From: Aliidiomarina minuta
Lineage (GTDB): Bacteria > Pseudomonadota > Gammaproteobacteria > Enterobacterales > Alteromonadaceae
DNA: 64,000 bases
Assembly (NCBI RefSeq): GCF_003987145.1
Contig: NZ_PIPL01000001.1
Span: 1,674,001 to 1,738,000 of the forward strand
Direction of reading: 5' to 3'
How positions within the stretch are numbered: position 1 is the first letter of the stretch; each line of letters begins with the position of its first letter. A program made the translations under genes and the position numbers. This document shows, piece by piece, positions 8,383-17,500 of the stretch. Under the pieces are notes generated by a model. It was not told the DNA's origin. It made no database searches and saw only the letters and a list, made by a program, of their open reading frames with translations.

Positions 8383-8670
8383 ATGCAAATAAATCTTACT
8401 GGTCATCACGTTGAAATTACTGAGCCCCTACGTGAATACGTAGATACTAAGTTCGCCAAGCTAGAGCGCCACTTTGATCATATAACTAACGTTCATGTGA
8501 TACTAAATGTTGAAAAAATCACGCAAAAAGCGGAAGCTACCGTTCACCTGAGCGGTGGTGAAGTTTTTGCCACTTCCGAACATGAAGATATGTATGCTGC
8601 TATCGACGGCTTGATCAACAAGTTAGATCGACAGGTAGTTAAACATAAAGAAAAACTGAAACGTCACTAA
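8383..8670 (+). CDS. hpf: Ribosome hibernation promoting factor HPF
   Basis: This 95-aa short HPF is the same length as the E. coli protein, with the conserved NLTGHHVEITEPLREYV start and the MYAAIDGLINKLDRQ helix. HPF binds the 30S subunit and, with RMF, promotes 100S ribosome dimers in stationary phase. I chose the ATG at 8383 because AAGGA-type sequence lies about 8 bp before it; the in-frame ATG at 8377 is too close, and earlier starts would lie within rpoN. The order rpoN-hpf-ptsN is conserved. Confidence 0.95.
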   Translation: MQINLTGHHVEITEPLREYVDTKFAKLERHFDHITNVHVILNVEKITQKAEATVHLSGGEVFATSEHEDMYAAIDGLINKLDRQVVKHKEKLKRH

Positions 8671-8673
8671 CCT

Positions 8674-9138
8674 ATGCAACTTCGTGAAATACTAAGCCTG
8701 GACTGCACCCGTTGTGCAGTTCAGGACTCCAGCAAAAAGAAGCTTCTGGAAGCAATCAGCCAACTAGCCGCACCTAAGCTAGCTGGAGTAACCCGTAACG
8801 ATGTCTTTGACAGTCTGGTGCAGCGAGAACGACTTGGCAGCACTGGAATAGGTCTGGGCATAGCGATTCCCCATGGCCGTTTGGAAAAGGCCAGTAAACC
8901 GGTGGCGGTATTATTGACCATGCAGTCGCCAGTGGACTTCGATGCTATTGATAAACAGCCAGTAGACATTATATTTGCCTTGCTGGTACCTGAAAATGAG
9001 CCTGAAGCGCACTTGCGTACTTTGTCGGAAGTAGCGCGTAAATTAAATAATAAAGAATGCTGCCGTGCTCTGCGCAAAGCGGGTAACGACGATGAACTTT
9101 ATGACCTTTTTGTTCAGGACGACAGTGTATGCAGCTAA
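8674..9138 (+). CDS. ptsN: Nitrogen-PTS EIIA component PtsN
   Basis: This 154-aa EIIA(Ntr) protein has the phosphorylatable histidine in GIAIPHGRL (His67). It accepts phosphate from NPr and, in E. coli, regulates potassium transport and other targets by protein contact rather than transporting sugar. It lies 3 bp after hpf and overlaps rapZ by 10 bp. NPr is encoded two genes downstream, while EI(Ntr) (ptsP) is not in the window. Confidence 0.95.
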   Translation: MQLREILSLDCTRCAVQDSSKKKLLEAISQLAAPKLAGVTRNDVFDSLVQRERLGSTGIGLGIAIPHGRLEKASKPVAVLLTMQSPVDFDAIDKQPVDIIFALLVPENEPEAHLRTLSEVARKLNNKECCRALRKAGNDDELYDLFVQDDSVCS

Positions 9139-9977
9139 TTATTGTCAGCGGCCGTTCTGGTTCTGGTAAAACCATAGCACTGCGGGTGCTTGAAGACCTT
9201 GGTTTTTACTGCGTTGATAATTTGCCTATAAGCCTGTTGCCCACCCTTGTGCATGCCGTCATGGATAACTACGAATCCATCGCCGTGAGCATTGATGTGC
9301 GCAACCTGCCCTCTGGAGAAGAAGACTTAGTCGAAACTCTGGACTTCCTGCCGGCGAAACTGAAAGCTGATATTTTATTTATTGATGCAAGCGATGAAGT
9401 GATTTTACGGCGTTTTGGTGAAACCCGTCGTCTACACCCTTTATCACAAGGTTCCCTGCCGCTACTCGATGCCATCAAGCTGGAATACCAGATGCTTGAG
9501 CCTTTAGCCGAGCGAGCCACCTGGCGTATCGACAGCAGCGCTTACAGTGTGCATGAACTGAGTGAGCAGGTTAGTGAGCGGGTGCTGGGCCGTAAAATGA
9601 ATAAACTGATTCTGGTCTTTATGTCATTCGGTTTTAAGCATGGCCTGCCGACAACTTTAGACACTGTTTTTGACGCTCGCATATTGCCGAATCCGCATTG
9701 GGAGCCTGAACTTAAACCCTATACAGGCCTGGATGAACCGGTGCAACGGTTTCTCGCCCATCAGCCCCTGGTTACAAAGTTTGTTTATCAGGTCGAAAAC
9801 TTCCTTTCCACCTGGCTACCCTACTTCCAACGCAGTAATCGCAGTTACCTTACCGTAGGTATTGGCTGCACCGGTGGCCAACACCGTTCGGTCTACATCG
9901 CTGAGCAGTTGGGTGAATATTTCCGCACTCAGCACGCTGAGGTTCAGGTTAAACATCGGGAACTAGGCAAGAAATGA
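9129..9977 (+). CDS. rapZ: RNase adapter protein RapZ
   Basis: This 282-aa P-loop protein has Walker A GRSGSGKT (8-15) and the C-terminal conserved IGCTGGQHRSVY segment. In E. coli RapZ binds the small RNA GlmZ and directs its cleavage by RNase E, which adjusts GlmS and amino-sugar supply for the envelope. It overlaps both ptsN (10 bp) and the NPr gene (4 bp), so the Ntr-PTS proteins and RapZ are made together. Confidence 0.95.
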   Translation: MQLIIVSGRSGSGKTIALRVLEDLGFYCVDNLPISLLPTLVHAVMDNYESIAVSIDVRNLPSGEEDLVETLDFLPAKLKADILFIDASDEVILRRFGETRRLHPLSQGSLPLLDAIKLEYQMLEPLAERATWRIDSSAYSVHELSEQVSERVLGRKMNKLILVFMSFGFKHGLPTTLDTVFDARILPNPHWEPELKPYTGLDEPVQRFLAHQPLVTKFVYQVENFLSTWLPYFQRSNRSYLTVGIGCTGGQHRSVYIAEQLGEYFRTQHAEVQVKHRELGKK

Positions 9978-10249
9978 GCGAAATAAGCCGCGAAGTTATG
10001 ATTCGTAATAAATTAGGTCTGCACGCCCGCGCAGCCACTAAATTAGTCCAGCTCGCCAATCAGTTTTCGGCTGATGTCACTATTTCGCAGGGTTCTCAGG
10101 AAGTAAATGCCAATAGCGTAATGGCGCTTATGTTGCTGGCCAGCCAGCAGGGTAAGACGATCATTGTTAACGCCCGGGGTGAAGACGCCGAAGCAGCGCT
10201 GGACGCCATTGAAGGTCTTATCCAGGCGCGCTTCGAAGAAGAAGAGTAA
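9974..10249 (+). CDS. ptsO: Phosphocarrier protein NPr
   Basis: This 91-aa HPr-family protein has the active histidine in NKLGLHARAAT (His17) and the second conserved motif NANSVMALMLLA. It carries phosphate from EI(Ntr) to PtsN. It closes the rpoN-hpf-ptsN-rapZ-npr group. The stop lies 5 bp from the stop of the convergent pmbA; the shared GTAATTTTTTTAATTAC palindrome there is too short to call a terminator with confidence. Confidence 0.94.
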   Translation: MSEISREVMIRNKLGLHARAATKLVQLANQFSADVTISQGSQEVNANSVMALMLLASQQGKTIIVNARGEDAEAALDAIEGLIQARFEEEE

Positions 10250-10254
10250 TTTTT

Positions 10255-11598
10255 TTAATTACCCGCCACTTTCATCTGTTCAATCAATACTGAACCAGCC
10301 TGTACACCATGCCGTTTATCAATATCATTAGACATAGCCACCATGTTCGCAAACATATCTTTGAGATTTCCCGCTATGGTTATTTCCGATACCGGATACT
10401 GAATTTCACCATTTTCAACCCAGAATCCCGCAGCGCCCCGGCTGTAGTCACCGGTTACAATATTTACACCCTGCCCCATTAATTCGGTTACTAACAAGCC
10501 AGTACCCATCTTTTTACATAAAGCATCCAGATTATAATCCTGATACGTGGGTAACCAGTTATGGATACCGCCTGCATGACCCGTAACCTGCATATTCATC
10601 TTACGGGCTGCATAGCTGGTTAACAGATAAGTATTCAATTGACCCCGGTCAATAATATCCCGCGCCTGAGTAGCTACCCCTTCATGATCAAAGGGACTGC
10701 TTGCCAGGCCTCCTTTCACATGTGGATCTTCAGTTATGCTCAGCCATTCTGGTAATACCTGAGTGTTCAGGCTATCCAGTAAAAAGCTCGATTTACGGTA
10801 CAGACTGCCACCACTAATAGCCGCTACCAGATGACCAAATAAACCATTTGCTACGTCGTTCTGAAAAATAACCGGTACCTGACAGGTCCCCAGACTGCGG
10901 GCGCCTAAACGCGATACGGTATTTTCCACCGCCTGGCGGGCCACCTCTTCTGCCGACTCCAGCAAGGAGGGATTACGCGCCAGCGTATAGGCGTAGTCGC
11001 GCTCCATAGTATCGCCCTGCTTGCCAATAAGCACGCAGCTCAGGCTTTGTCTTGAGCTCATGTAATTACCCAGGAAACCATGGCTATTGCCGTATACGCG
11101 AAAACCCGCATGGCTACTGTAATTGGCACCATCAGAATTAATAATACGCTCATCGCTTAGCGCTGCCCGTTCGCAGCGTTGTGCCTGCTCAGCGGCATAT
11201 TCAGGCTCCATCGAGGCATCAAAGTAAAGCTCAAGATCCGGGTATTCCGTAGCCATTAAACTGGCATCAGCAAGACCCGCAAAAGGATCTTCTGAAGTAT
11301 AACGAGCGATTTCATTAGCTTTAGTTACCGCTGCGCGCACCGCCTCAGGGGTTAAATCGGCGGTCGCTGCTGCGCCCTTACACTGGCCACGATAAACCGT
11401 TATACCCAGACTGCCGTCCTGATTGAACTCCACTGTTTCTACTTCGCCGAGACGGCTGTCGACGGTAAGACCCCGGCTGTGAGTTAGTGCACACTCCGCT
11501 GAGCTTGCCCCTAACTTACTGGCATAAGCTAAGGCTTCTGAAACCGCATCACGGGCTTTTGTCATATCCTGCTGTAATTGTTGCTGCTGTGCACTCAC
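10255..11598 (-). CDS. pmbA: Metalloprotease PmbA (TldE)
   Basis: This 447-aa protein belongs to the PmbA/TldD family. It contains the family features GDYSRGAAGFWVENGEIQYPVSEITIAGNL near the C terminus and lacks the HExxxH zinc motif, as expected for TldE. PmbA pairs with TldD in a heterodimeric protease that matures some ribosomally made peptides (microcin B17) and degrades CcdA. Its partner gene tldD lies 700 bp away, beyond yjgA. A GTG start at 11598 is preceded by GGAGG at good spacing; an ATG 11 codons in is the alternative. Confidence 0.95.
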   Translation of the reverse strand: MSAQQQQLQQDMTKARDAVSEALAYASKLGASSAECALTHSRGLTVDSRLGEVETVEFNQDGSLGITVYRGQCKGAAATADLTPEAVRAAVTKANEIARYTSEDPFAGLADASLMATEYPDLELYFDASMEPEYAAEQAQRCERAALSDERIINSDGANYSSHAGFRVYGNSHGFLGNYMSSRQSLSCVLIGKQGDTMERDYAYTLARNPSLLESAEEVARQAVENTVSRLGARSLGTCQVPVIFQNDVANGLFGHLVAAISGGSLYRKSSFLLDSLNTQVLPEWLSITEDPHVKGGLASSPFDHEGVATQARDIIDRGQLNTYLLTSYAARKMNMQVTGHAGGIHNWLPTYQDYNLDALCKKMGTGLLVTELMGQGVNIVTGDYSRGAAGFWVENGEIQYPVSEITIAGNLKDMFANMVAMSNDIDKRHGVQAGSVLIEQMKVAGN

Positions 11599-11651
11599 GC
11601 GGCCAACCTCCTGCGACTAAAATCACTTAACAATAAGTTCAAGCATATCAA

Positions 11652-11715
11652 AAAGCGTGGGAGCAGATCTGATTTTCAGCAAAAATGACAAAAATCAGAT
11701 CTGACCCTATGCTTT
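11652..11715. repeat. Imperfect 25-bp inverted repeat (REP/MITE-like)
   Basis: The left arm (11652-11676) and right arm (11691-11715) are reverse complements at 20 of 25 positions around a 14-base centre. The inner 13 bp (CAGATCTGATTTT) pair perfectly. The element lies in the 165-bp divergent gap between pmbA and yjgA. It would form a strong cruciform or RNA hairpin. It could be a dispersed REP or miniature element, or a regulatory structure of the two flanking promoters; only one copy is visible in this window. Confidence 0.75.
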
Positions 11716-11763
11716 TCTCTGTTAAACTACGACTTTAATAATGTATTGCCATGAGGCCTGAAT

Positions 11764-12288
11764 ATGCGCGATTCAAAGCATACCCGCAACCCATCAGTTC
11801 CACTTGTTGAACGCCCTAATAAAAGTCAGCTGAAACGGGAAATGAATGAACTGCAGGCTTTAGGCACTCAGTTAGTTGAAATTAGTAGCGGCGCATTACA
11901 AAAAATGCCAATCGACGACGAGCTGATGGACGCTATTAAGCTAGCCCGTAAAATTCGTAACACCCGCGAAGGTTATCGCCGTCAGTTGCAGTTAATTGGC
12001 AAACTCATGCGCAATCGCGATAGCGACGCCATAAAGCAGGCTCTGGGTGGACTGCAACGCAGCGGCGAGCAGGAAAATGCCCGTTTTCACGCGTTAGAGA
12101 AATGGCGGGACCGTATTTTAGCCGAAGGCGACGACGCTATTCAGGCATTTATTCTCGAATATCCGGCAGCAGAGCGCCAGAAAATGCGTCAGCTAGTACG
12201 TCAGGCAGAAAAAGAAGCGGCGCAAGAAAAACCTCCAGCCGCTTCCCGTCAGCTTTTTAAATATTTACGGGAAAGTTCAGAATCCTGA
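11764..12288 (+). CDS. yjgA: Ribosome biogenesis factor YjgA (DarP, UPF0307)
   Basis: This 174-aa, highly charged helical protein has the family pattern LKREMNELQALGTQLV near the N terminus and FKYLRE near the C terminus. E. coli YjgA (DarP) associates with late 50S assembly intermediates. It is divergent from pmbA and convergent with tldD (10 bp between stops). The pmbA-yjgA neighbourhood is conserved in gammaproteobacteria, which supports the call. Confidence 0.93.
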   Translation: MRDSKHTRNPSVPLVERPNKSQLKREMNELQALGTQLVEISSGALQKMPIDDELMDAIKLARKIRNTREGYRRQLQLIGKLMRNRDSDAIKQALGGLQRSGEQENARFHALEKWRDRILAEGDDAIQAFILEYPAAERQKMRQLVRQAEKEAAQEKPPAASRQLFKYLRESSES

Positions 12289-12298
12289 ATGCATCGGG

Positions 12299-13744
12299 TT
12301 AAGCCGTTCCGCCCACCGTCATTGCATCCAGCTTCAATGTCGGTTGGCCAACACCCACTGGCAGACTCTGCCCGTCTTTACCACAAACACCAACACCTTC
12401 ATCCAGGGCCAGGTCATTGCCTATCATAGAAACCTGCCGCATGGAGTCGGGGCCATTACCAATCAGGGTAGCGCCTTTTAACGGTCGGGTAATTTTGCCA
12501 TCTTCAATTAAATAAGCTTCAGATGCCGAGAATACAAACTTGCCAGAAGTAATATCCACCTGGCCACCAGCAAAATGCGGCGCATAAATACCTCGTTTTA
12601 CTGACGCGATAATTTCTTCCGGCTGATGATTACCACCCAGCATATAAGTATTTGTCATACGCGGCATAGGCAAGTGCGCAAAGGACTCGCGACGGCCATT
12701 GCCCGTCGGCTGCATACCCATCAGCCGGGCATTCATTTTATCCTGCATGTAGCCAACCAGACGCCCATCTTCAATAAGCACATTGTGCTGACTGGGCGTG
12801 CCTTCATCGTCCACACTGAGCGACCCACGGCGGTTCGCTAAGGTACCGTCATCTACTATAGTGCAGCCTTTTGCTGCTACCTGCTCGCCAATTTTTCCGG
12901 CAAAAGCGGATGAGCCCTTACGGTTAAAATCACCTTCAAGACCGTGCCCCACAGCTTCATGCAACAGCACACCTGGCCAACCGGCACCCAGGACAACAGG
13001 CATTTTTCCTGCTGGTGCTTCTTCGGCTTCAAGGTTAACCAAAGCCTGACGCACGGCTTCTTCAGCAAAGGCCAGATGTCGTGGTTTGCCTTTTGCATCT
13101 GCCTGCAGGAAATAATCATAACCTAAGCGACCACCGCCGCCCGAACTGCCGCGTTCCCGGCGCCCATTCTGTTCAGCTAACACACTGCAATTGAGGCGCA
13201 CCAGAGGGCGAATATCAGACGCATGGGTACCATCGGTAGCAACAATCAAAATATGCTCATATACGGCGCTCAGGCTGACCGTCACTTCACTGATACGTGG
13301 GTCAAGCTTGCGCGCGTGGTTATTCACTGCATGCAGAATTTCAATTTTTTGCGCTTCTTTCATAGCCGCGAGGGGATCATCAGGCAGATATAACGACGGC
13401 GTTGGCTTGTCAGTTAATACCGCTATCTTCTTTTGCTGACCAGCGGCAGCAATGCCACGAGCCGCACTTGCAGTCTGCAACAAAGCTTTGTTCGAAATTT
13501 CATCCGCATATGCAAAACCGGTTTTCTCACCGTGAATAGCTCGCACACCCAGGCCGCGGTCGATAGAGAAACTACCCGATTTAACGATTCCATCTTCCAA
13601 CACCCAACTTTCATGACTGCTGGACTGCAAATAAATATCCGCATAATCGATACTGCCCTGATACAGACGCGCCAGGCCCTGTTCAAGATCGGCCTGGTTC
13701 ATATCAGCTCGCGCTAGTAAGTGCTCATGGACAACTTCATGCAT
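12299..13744 (-). CDS. tldD: Metalloprotease TldD
   Basis: This 481-aa protein is of normal TldD length. The zinc-binding HEAVGH motif is at residues 262-267, and the family end GVGVCGKDGQSLPVGVGQPT is present. It is the catalytic half of the TldD/PmbA protease, both of which are in this window. The start overlaps the upstream nit gene by 8 bp, so it is probably the last gene of the mreBCD-maf-rng-yhdP-nit-tldD series. Confidence 0.96.
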   Translation of the reverse strand: MHEVVHEHLLARADMNQADLEQGLARLYQGSIDYADIYLQSSSHESWVLEDGIVKSGSFSIDRGLGVRAIHGEKTGFAYADEISNKALLQTASAARGIAAAGQQKKIAVLTDKPTPSLYLPDDPLAAMKEAQKIEILHAVNNHARKLDPRISEVTVSLSAVYEHILIVATDGTHASDIRPLVRLNCSVLAEQNGRRERGSSGGGGRLGYDYFLQADAKGKPRHLAFAEEAVRQALVNLEAEEAPAGKMPVVLGAGWPGVLLHEAVGHGLEGDFNRKGSSAFAGKIGEQVAAKGCTIVDDGTLANRRGSLSVDDEGTPSQHNVLIEDGRLVGYMQDKMNARLMGMQPTGNGRRESFAHLPMPRMTNTYMLGGNHQPEEIIASVKRGIYAPHFAGGQVDITSGKFVFSASEAYLIEDGKITRPLKGATLIGNGPDSMRQVSMIGNDLALDEGVGVCGKDGQSLPVGVGQPTLKLDAMTVGGTA

Positions 13745-14561
13745 CTTTTAGGTTCACCTTAAATCGGTTGTGACTTTCAACTGGCATTCGTTGCCTGACG
13801 TTACGCAGGCTTTCTAAGTCAATACGTGCGCTACCAACTCCTAGGTCACTGCCAATCTCTGTACGTATTTTGCCCCAGGGATCCACAATCATTGAGTGGC
13901 CCCAGGTTTCGCGTCCGTCCGGATGAGTACCACCCTGGTTGGGCGCTATCAGATAACACTGATTTTCAATAGCCCGTGCCTGCAACAACGGCTTCCAGTG
14001 CGCCGACCCTGTTACCTTAGTAAAAGCAGATGGCAACACGATAAGCTCTGCTCCCTGCTGACGCAGGGCCCTGAATAGTTCAGGGAATCGAAGATCATAA
14101 CACACCGCCATGCCTATCTTACCAAAAGGCGTGTCGACTACTTTGAGCTGCTCTCCAGGTTTTGTGAATTTAGATTCCTGATAACTGCCAGTACCATCTT
14201 CGACCTGAGCATCAAACAGATGAATTTTGTCATAACGCGCCTGTTCGACGCCCTGATTATCATACAGCATAGATGCCGCAGCATAACGTTCCCCAGCCTG
14301 CAACGGAATAGTACCCGCCAGGATCCAGAGGTCGTGTTCACGCGCCATATCGGCCACTGACTGCTGGATAAAACCAGCACCTGGTTTTTCAGCTCGTTCC
14401 ACCTGATTAGCTTCACCAGCCCCAAAAGTGGCGAAGACTTCAGGCAACACCACCAACTGTGGACGTTGTTTTGGAAGCAACTGCAGCAACTGCTGCAGTT
14501 GCTGCAGATTTTCTTCGGGTACATTACCGGATGTCCACTGCACTACACTAATTTGTGTCAT
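13737..14561 (-). CDS. Carbon-nitrogen hydrolase of the Nit family
   Basis: This 274-aa member of the nitrilase superfamily has the full catalytic triad: Glu41 (VLPEVF), Lys112 (YDKIHLFD) and Cys154 (AVCYDLRFPE). The sequence is closest in pattern to the Nit1/NitFhit and YafV/deaminated-glutathione amidase group, so deaminated-glutathione amidase is a fair guess, but the exact substrate is not proven. It overlaps the yhdP start (14 bp) and tldD (8 bp). A CAG/CTG-rich stretch at 14475-14507 encodes a Leu-Gln-rich helix. Confidence 0.88.
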   Translation of the reverse strand: MTQISVVQWTSGNVPEENLQQLQQLLQLLPKQRPQLVVLPEVFATFGAGEANQVERAEKPGAGFIQQSVADMAREHDLWILAGTIPLQAGERYAAASMLYDNQGVEQARYDKIHLFDAQVEDGTGSYQESKFTKPGEQLKVVDTPFGKIGMAVCYDLRFPELFRALRQQGAELIVLPSAFTKVTGSAHWKPLLQARAIENQCYLIAPNQGGTHPDGRETWGHSMIVDPWGKIRTEIGSDLGVGSARIDLESLRNVRQRMPVESHNRFKVNLKDA

Positions 14562-17500
14562 TATTCAGTTCCTCTTCCAGTTGTTGTTCCAATTCAGTAT
14601 CGGAAATATCGACCCCGGTCTCATCACGGGCGACCTCAGTAACCACAGGCTCCGACATCGTGCCGCCGATATGGTATTCCAATCGTGAAATAACCTGAGC
14701 ATCGTGCAGTACGCGGTCGATTAACAATGCCGCAATGCCACTCGGAGGGTTTACCATCCATGCCAATAGCACTGGTAAACTAGAGGTTACTTTAGGTACA
14801 TAGACCAGATTATAATCCAGTGTCTCCTGGTTCAGATCCGTGCTCCCCGTCACCTCCATGTCCCCTGCCGATCCGTTCATTCGGGTATTCGTAGTATGAA
14901 CAACACCACTTGCTATATCCATACTGCCGCGAAAGCTTGAATAAAACATGCCCCGGGCGAAAACATCACGAAAATCCAGCGTCAGTTTGCGTACCAGACT
15001 TTCCAGGCTAAATAACGAAAACAGGCGGGCACCGCCATCACTGACATCTCGCAAATACCCTGAACCCAGACTCCATTCAGCTTCGCCGTTTAATGTTTCT
15101 ACATTAAACGACTGAGGGTCGCCCTGCCAGTAAAGATCGAATTCCAGCTGCGCACTGGAATCTCTGACCACAGAATCCGTACCAAAATCCTGCAACAAAT
15201 TACCGATATCGCTGCTGGCAAACCAGCCCTTCAGGTTTGTCTGGTATTCATCATCCTGTCGCAACCAACCTCCGGTCACATTGAGTTCAGCGCCGGTGCG
15301 GCTGATGTTAAACAGCTGCAGTTGCTCGCCTTCCAGCGCAGGCTCAAGTTCAACCAGAACCCTGCCCAGCTCGTTATCCCGATAGCGGCAAATATGGCAA
15401 ACCATACGTAAAGGGGGCAATCGGTCAAAAACATTTTGTTCAACCAGCGAAACCTCGCCCTTCGAATCGCCCAGGTTCAGGCGTTGCAGGTTAAGAAAGT
15501 CGATCTCTACTTCTACTCGTTCGTCCAGATCCTGCGGTAAATCCAGTATTAGTCGCGCCTGCTCGGCATTGACTGTAAAACGCCAGTTGTTCTCTTTCCT
15601 ATCGCCTTTCACTTCGACTCGTTTCAACTCCTGGCCCAGCCAGTTCAATTGATCGATATCCGCATTTAAAACCTCCAAAGGAGGCAGTTCAAAAACAAAA
15701 GGCAAAGGACCACTTTCGATATCTTCTTCACGATGGCGTAGCAGATTAAGATATGGGATCCATTCATTTACACTCGCCTCAGCCAGAAGCACGTCAACTA
15801 ATAACCCTGAAGGATCAACAGGCAGTGTTTTATCTGTGTAATCGCCCAGTTCCACGGCAACCCAGTCAAAAGTACTGGCGCCCGTCTGCATTGCCCCGCG
15901 CACGGAAAGGGCCTGTGGCCAGTAACTTTCCAGATTAAGCTGCTGGCTATCACCCCACACTCGGGTATTCCAGATTATCGATTCACCTTGCTCTTTTGCA
16001 AAAGGCGCTGGCATGCCGATATCCATTTCAGTTAGTTCGGTATCCATATTCCAGTCAAAACGGTAGCCATCAGAGTCCAGATCGAGCGTGAAATCAGTCA
16101 ACGACTGTAAACTTCCACTAAAATGCTGATGCAACAAGGGATCGTCAATGTCGGCCAGTAAATCGGCAACTTGCCATTCACCCCGAATTTCGGTCGCTAA
16201 CGAATAGCCCTCTTCAGAGGTGTCTCCCTGCATATTGATCGCTACCGGTAAATCGAAAACCGTAGCCGTAACGTCCTCAAAACCAATTTTTGAGTTAGCA
16301 AAGGTAAATTGGCCGGATACAGATTCAAGTTCCCGCTGCACCGGTACTATAAAGATAGATTGACCACTGAAATCAATGCTGCCTTCAGCCCGGAACCCGG
16401 CTTCGCCATCATTCACTTCCTGTGCGGCAAAAAGCGGTATATGCAAACTAAAAGCACCCTCAACCTCGCCTTGCACCTGAACCTGCTGCAAAGCAGCGCC
16501 GACGCTATCCGCCAATGGACTTTCAGCAAACACCTGCTCGCCCTGGGCCCCGCTGCCGCGCACCTCAGCATCAATAAGTAACCAGGGATGAGGTGATAAT
16601 ATGTCGTTGATACTGGCCTCGATGCGCTTAATATCGACCTCTTTAAGCTGCCCGCCTTCAGCCTCAAAGGTAAGCCCTCCCTGAGCAAAGTTTAATTGCA
16701 GCGAGGTGTCAGTAATCAGGGGCCAGTCGGGCTGAAAGCGAAAATCTAAGGAATCAGCTTCGACGTGCGCCTGAAATACACCATCGTGATCCTGGTATGG
16801 AAAGTCCTGCAACGCACCCCGCCATACCATTGCCATGGTATTTACATTACCGGCATGTAGCGCGTCGCTAAGATAATTATTAAGCCCAGGCCCCAGCTGT
16901 AAAGGCAATAAATCTATAGCGTGCTCAACTTTAAGATCATGCCCACGACCATTAATAGCCCATTCTAACTTCGGGCTTTCGTTATTCTGGCGGCTGATGA
17001 ATAGTTGCTGATCAAAGCTTACCTCAGGCAAATTTACCGCTGCTTGCGGCACCGCCAGTGCCCAGCCGTTATCCAGCCGGTGCCAGTATCCCGACCAGTC
17101 TATCGACGATAAATGCTGCGCTTTATCATAGGTCGCAGGTGAGCGTAAACGCACATCATTACCCGTAATATTAAAAACACCGCGTTCAGTATTGCTCCAG
17201 AATTCCAGATTCAGGCCTTCAATACCGGGCACCCCGCGATGTGTTTGCCAGCTGAGGTTGTTCGCTCGCGCGTGAAAACGCCAATTACGGTCGGTATCCA
17301 GTGCCACATGAACATCGTTAATTAAGCCACTGGGTTGTGTACCTTCGAACCAATTCCGAAACTGCTCCGCCGGAGTTCCGAGGAAACTCCATAACGGGCC
17401 GATATCACGCAATTCAAGGTCGCTGATATTCCATATATGCTGGCCGTCAGAGTATTCCCAGATCACAGACTCAATCGGCCAGAGTTCCCCGTCTAATTCC

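Noticed and set aside
9062..9085. CGCAAAGCGGGTAAC resembling a second GEMM aptamer core
   Set aside because: It is inside the ptsN coding frame and lacks the GGGCAAACC stem and GAAA loop.
10246..10262. GTAATTTTTTTAATTAC palindrome between the NPr gene and pmbA
   Set aside because: It is AT-only and overlaps both stop codons; too weak to call a terminator.
14475..14507. CAG/CTG-rich near-palindrome
   Set aside because: It encodes a Leu-Gln repeat in the nit coding frame; the symmetry follows from codon repetition.
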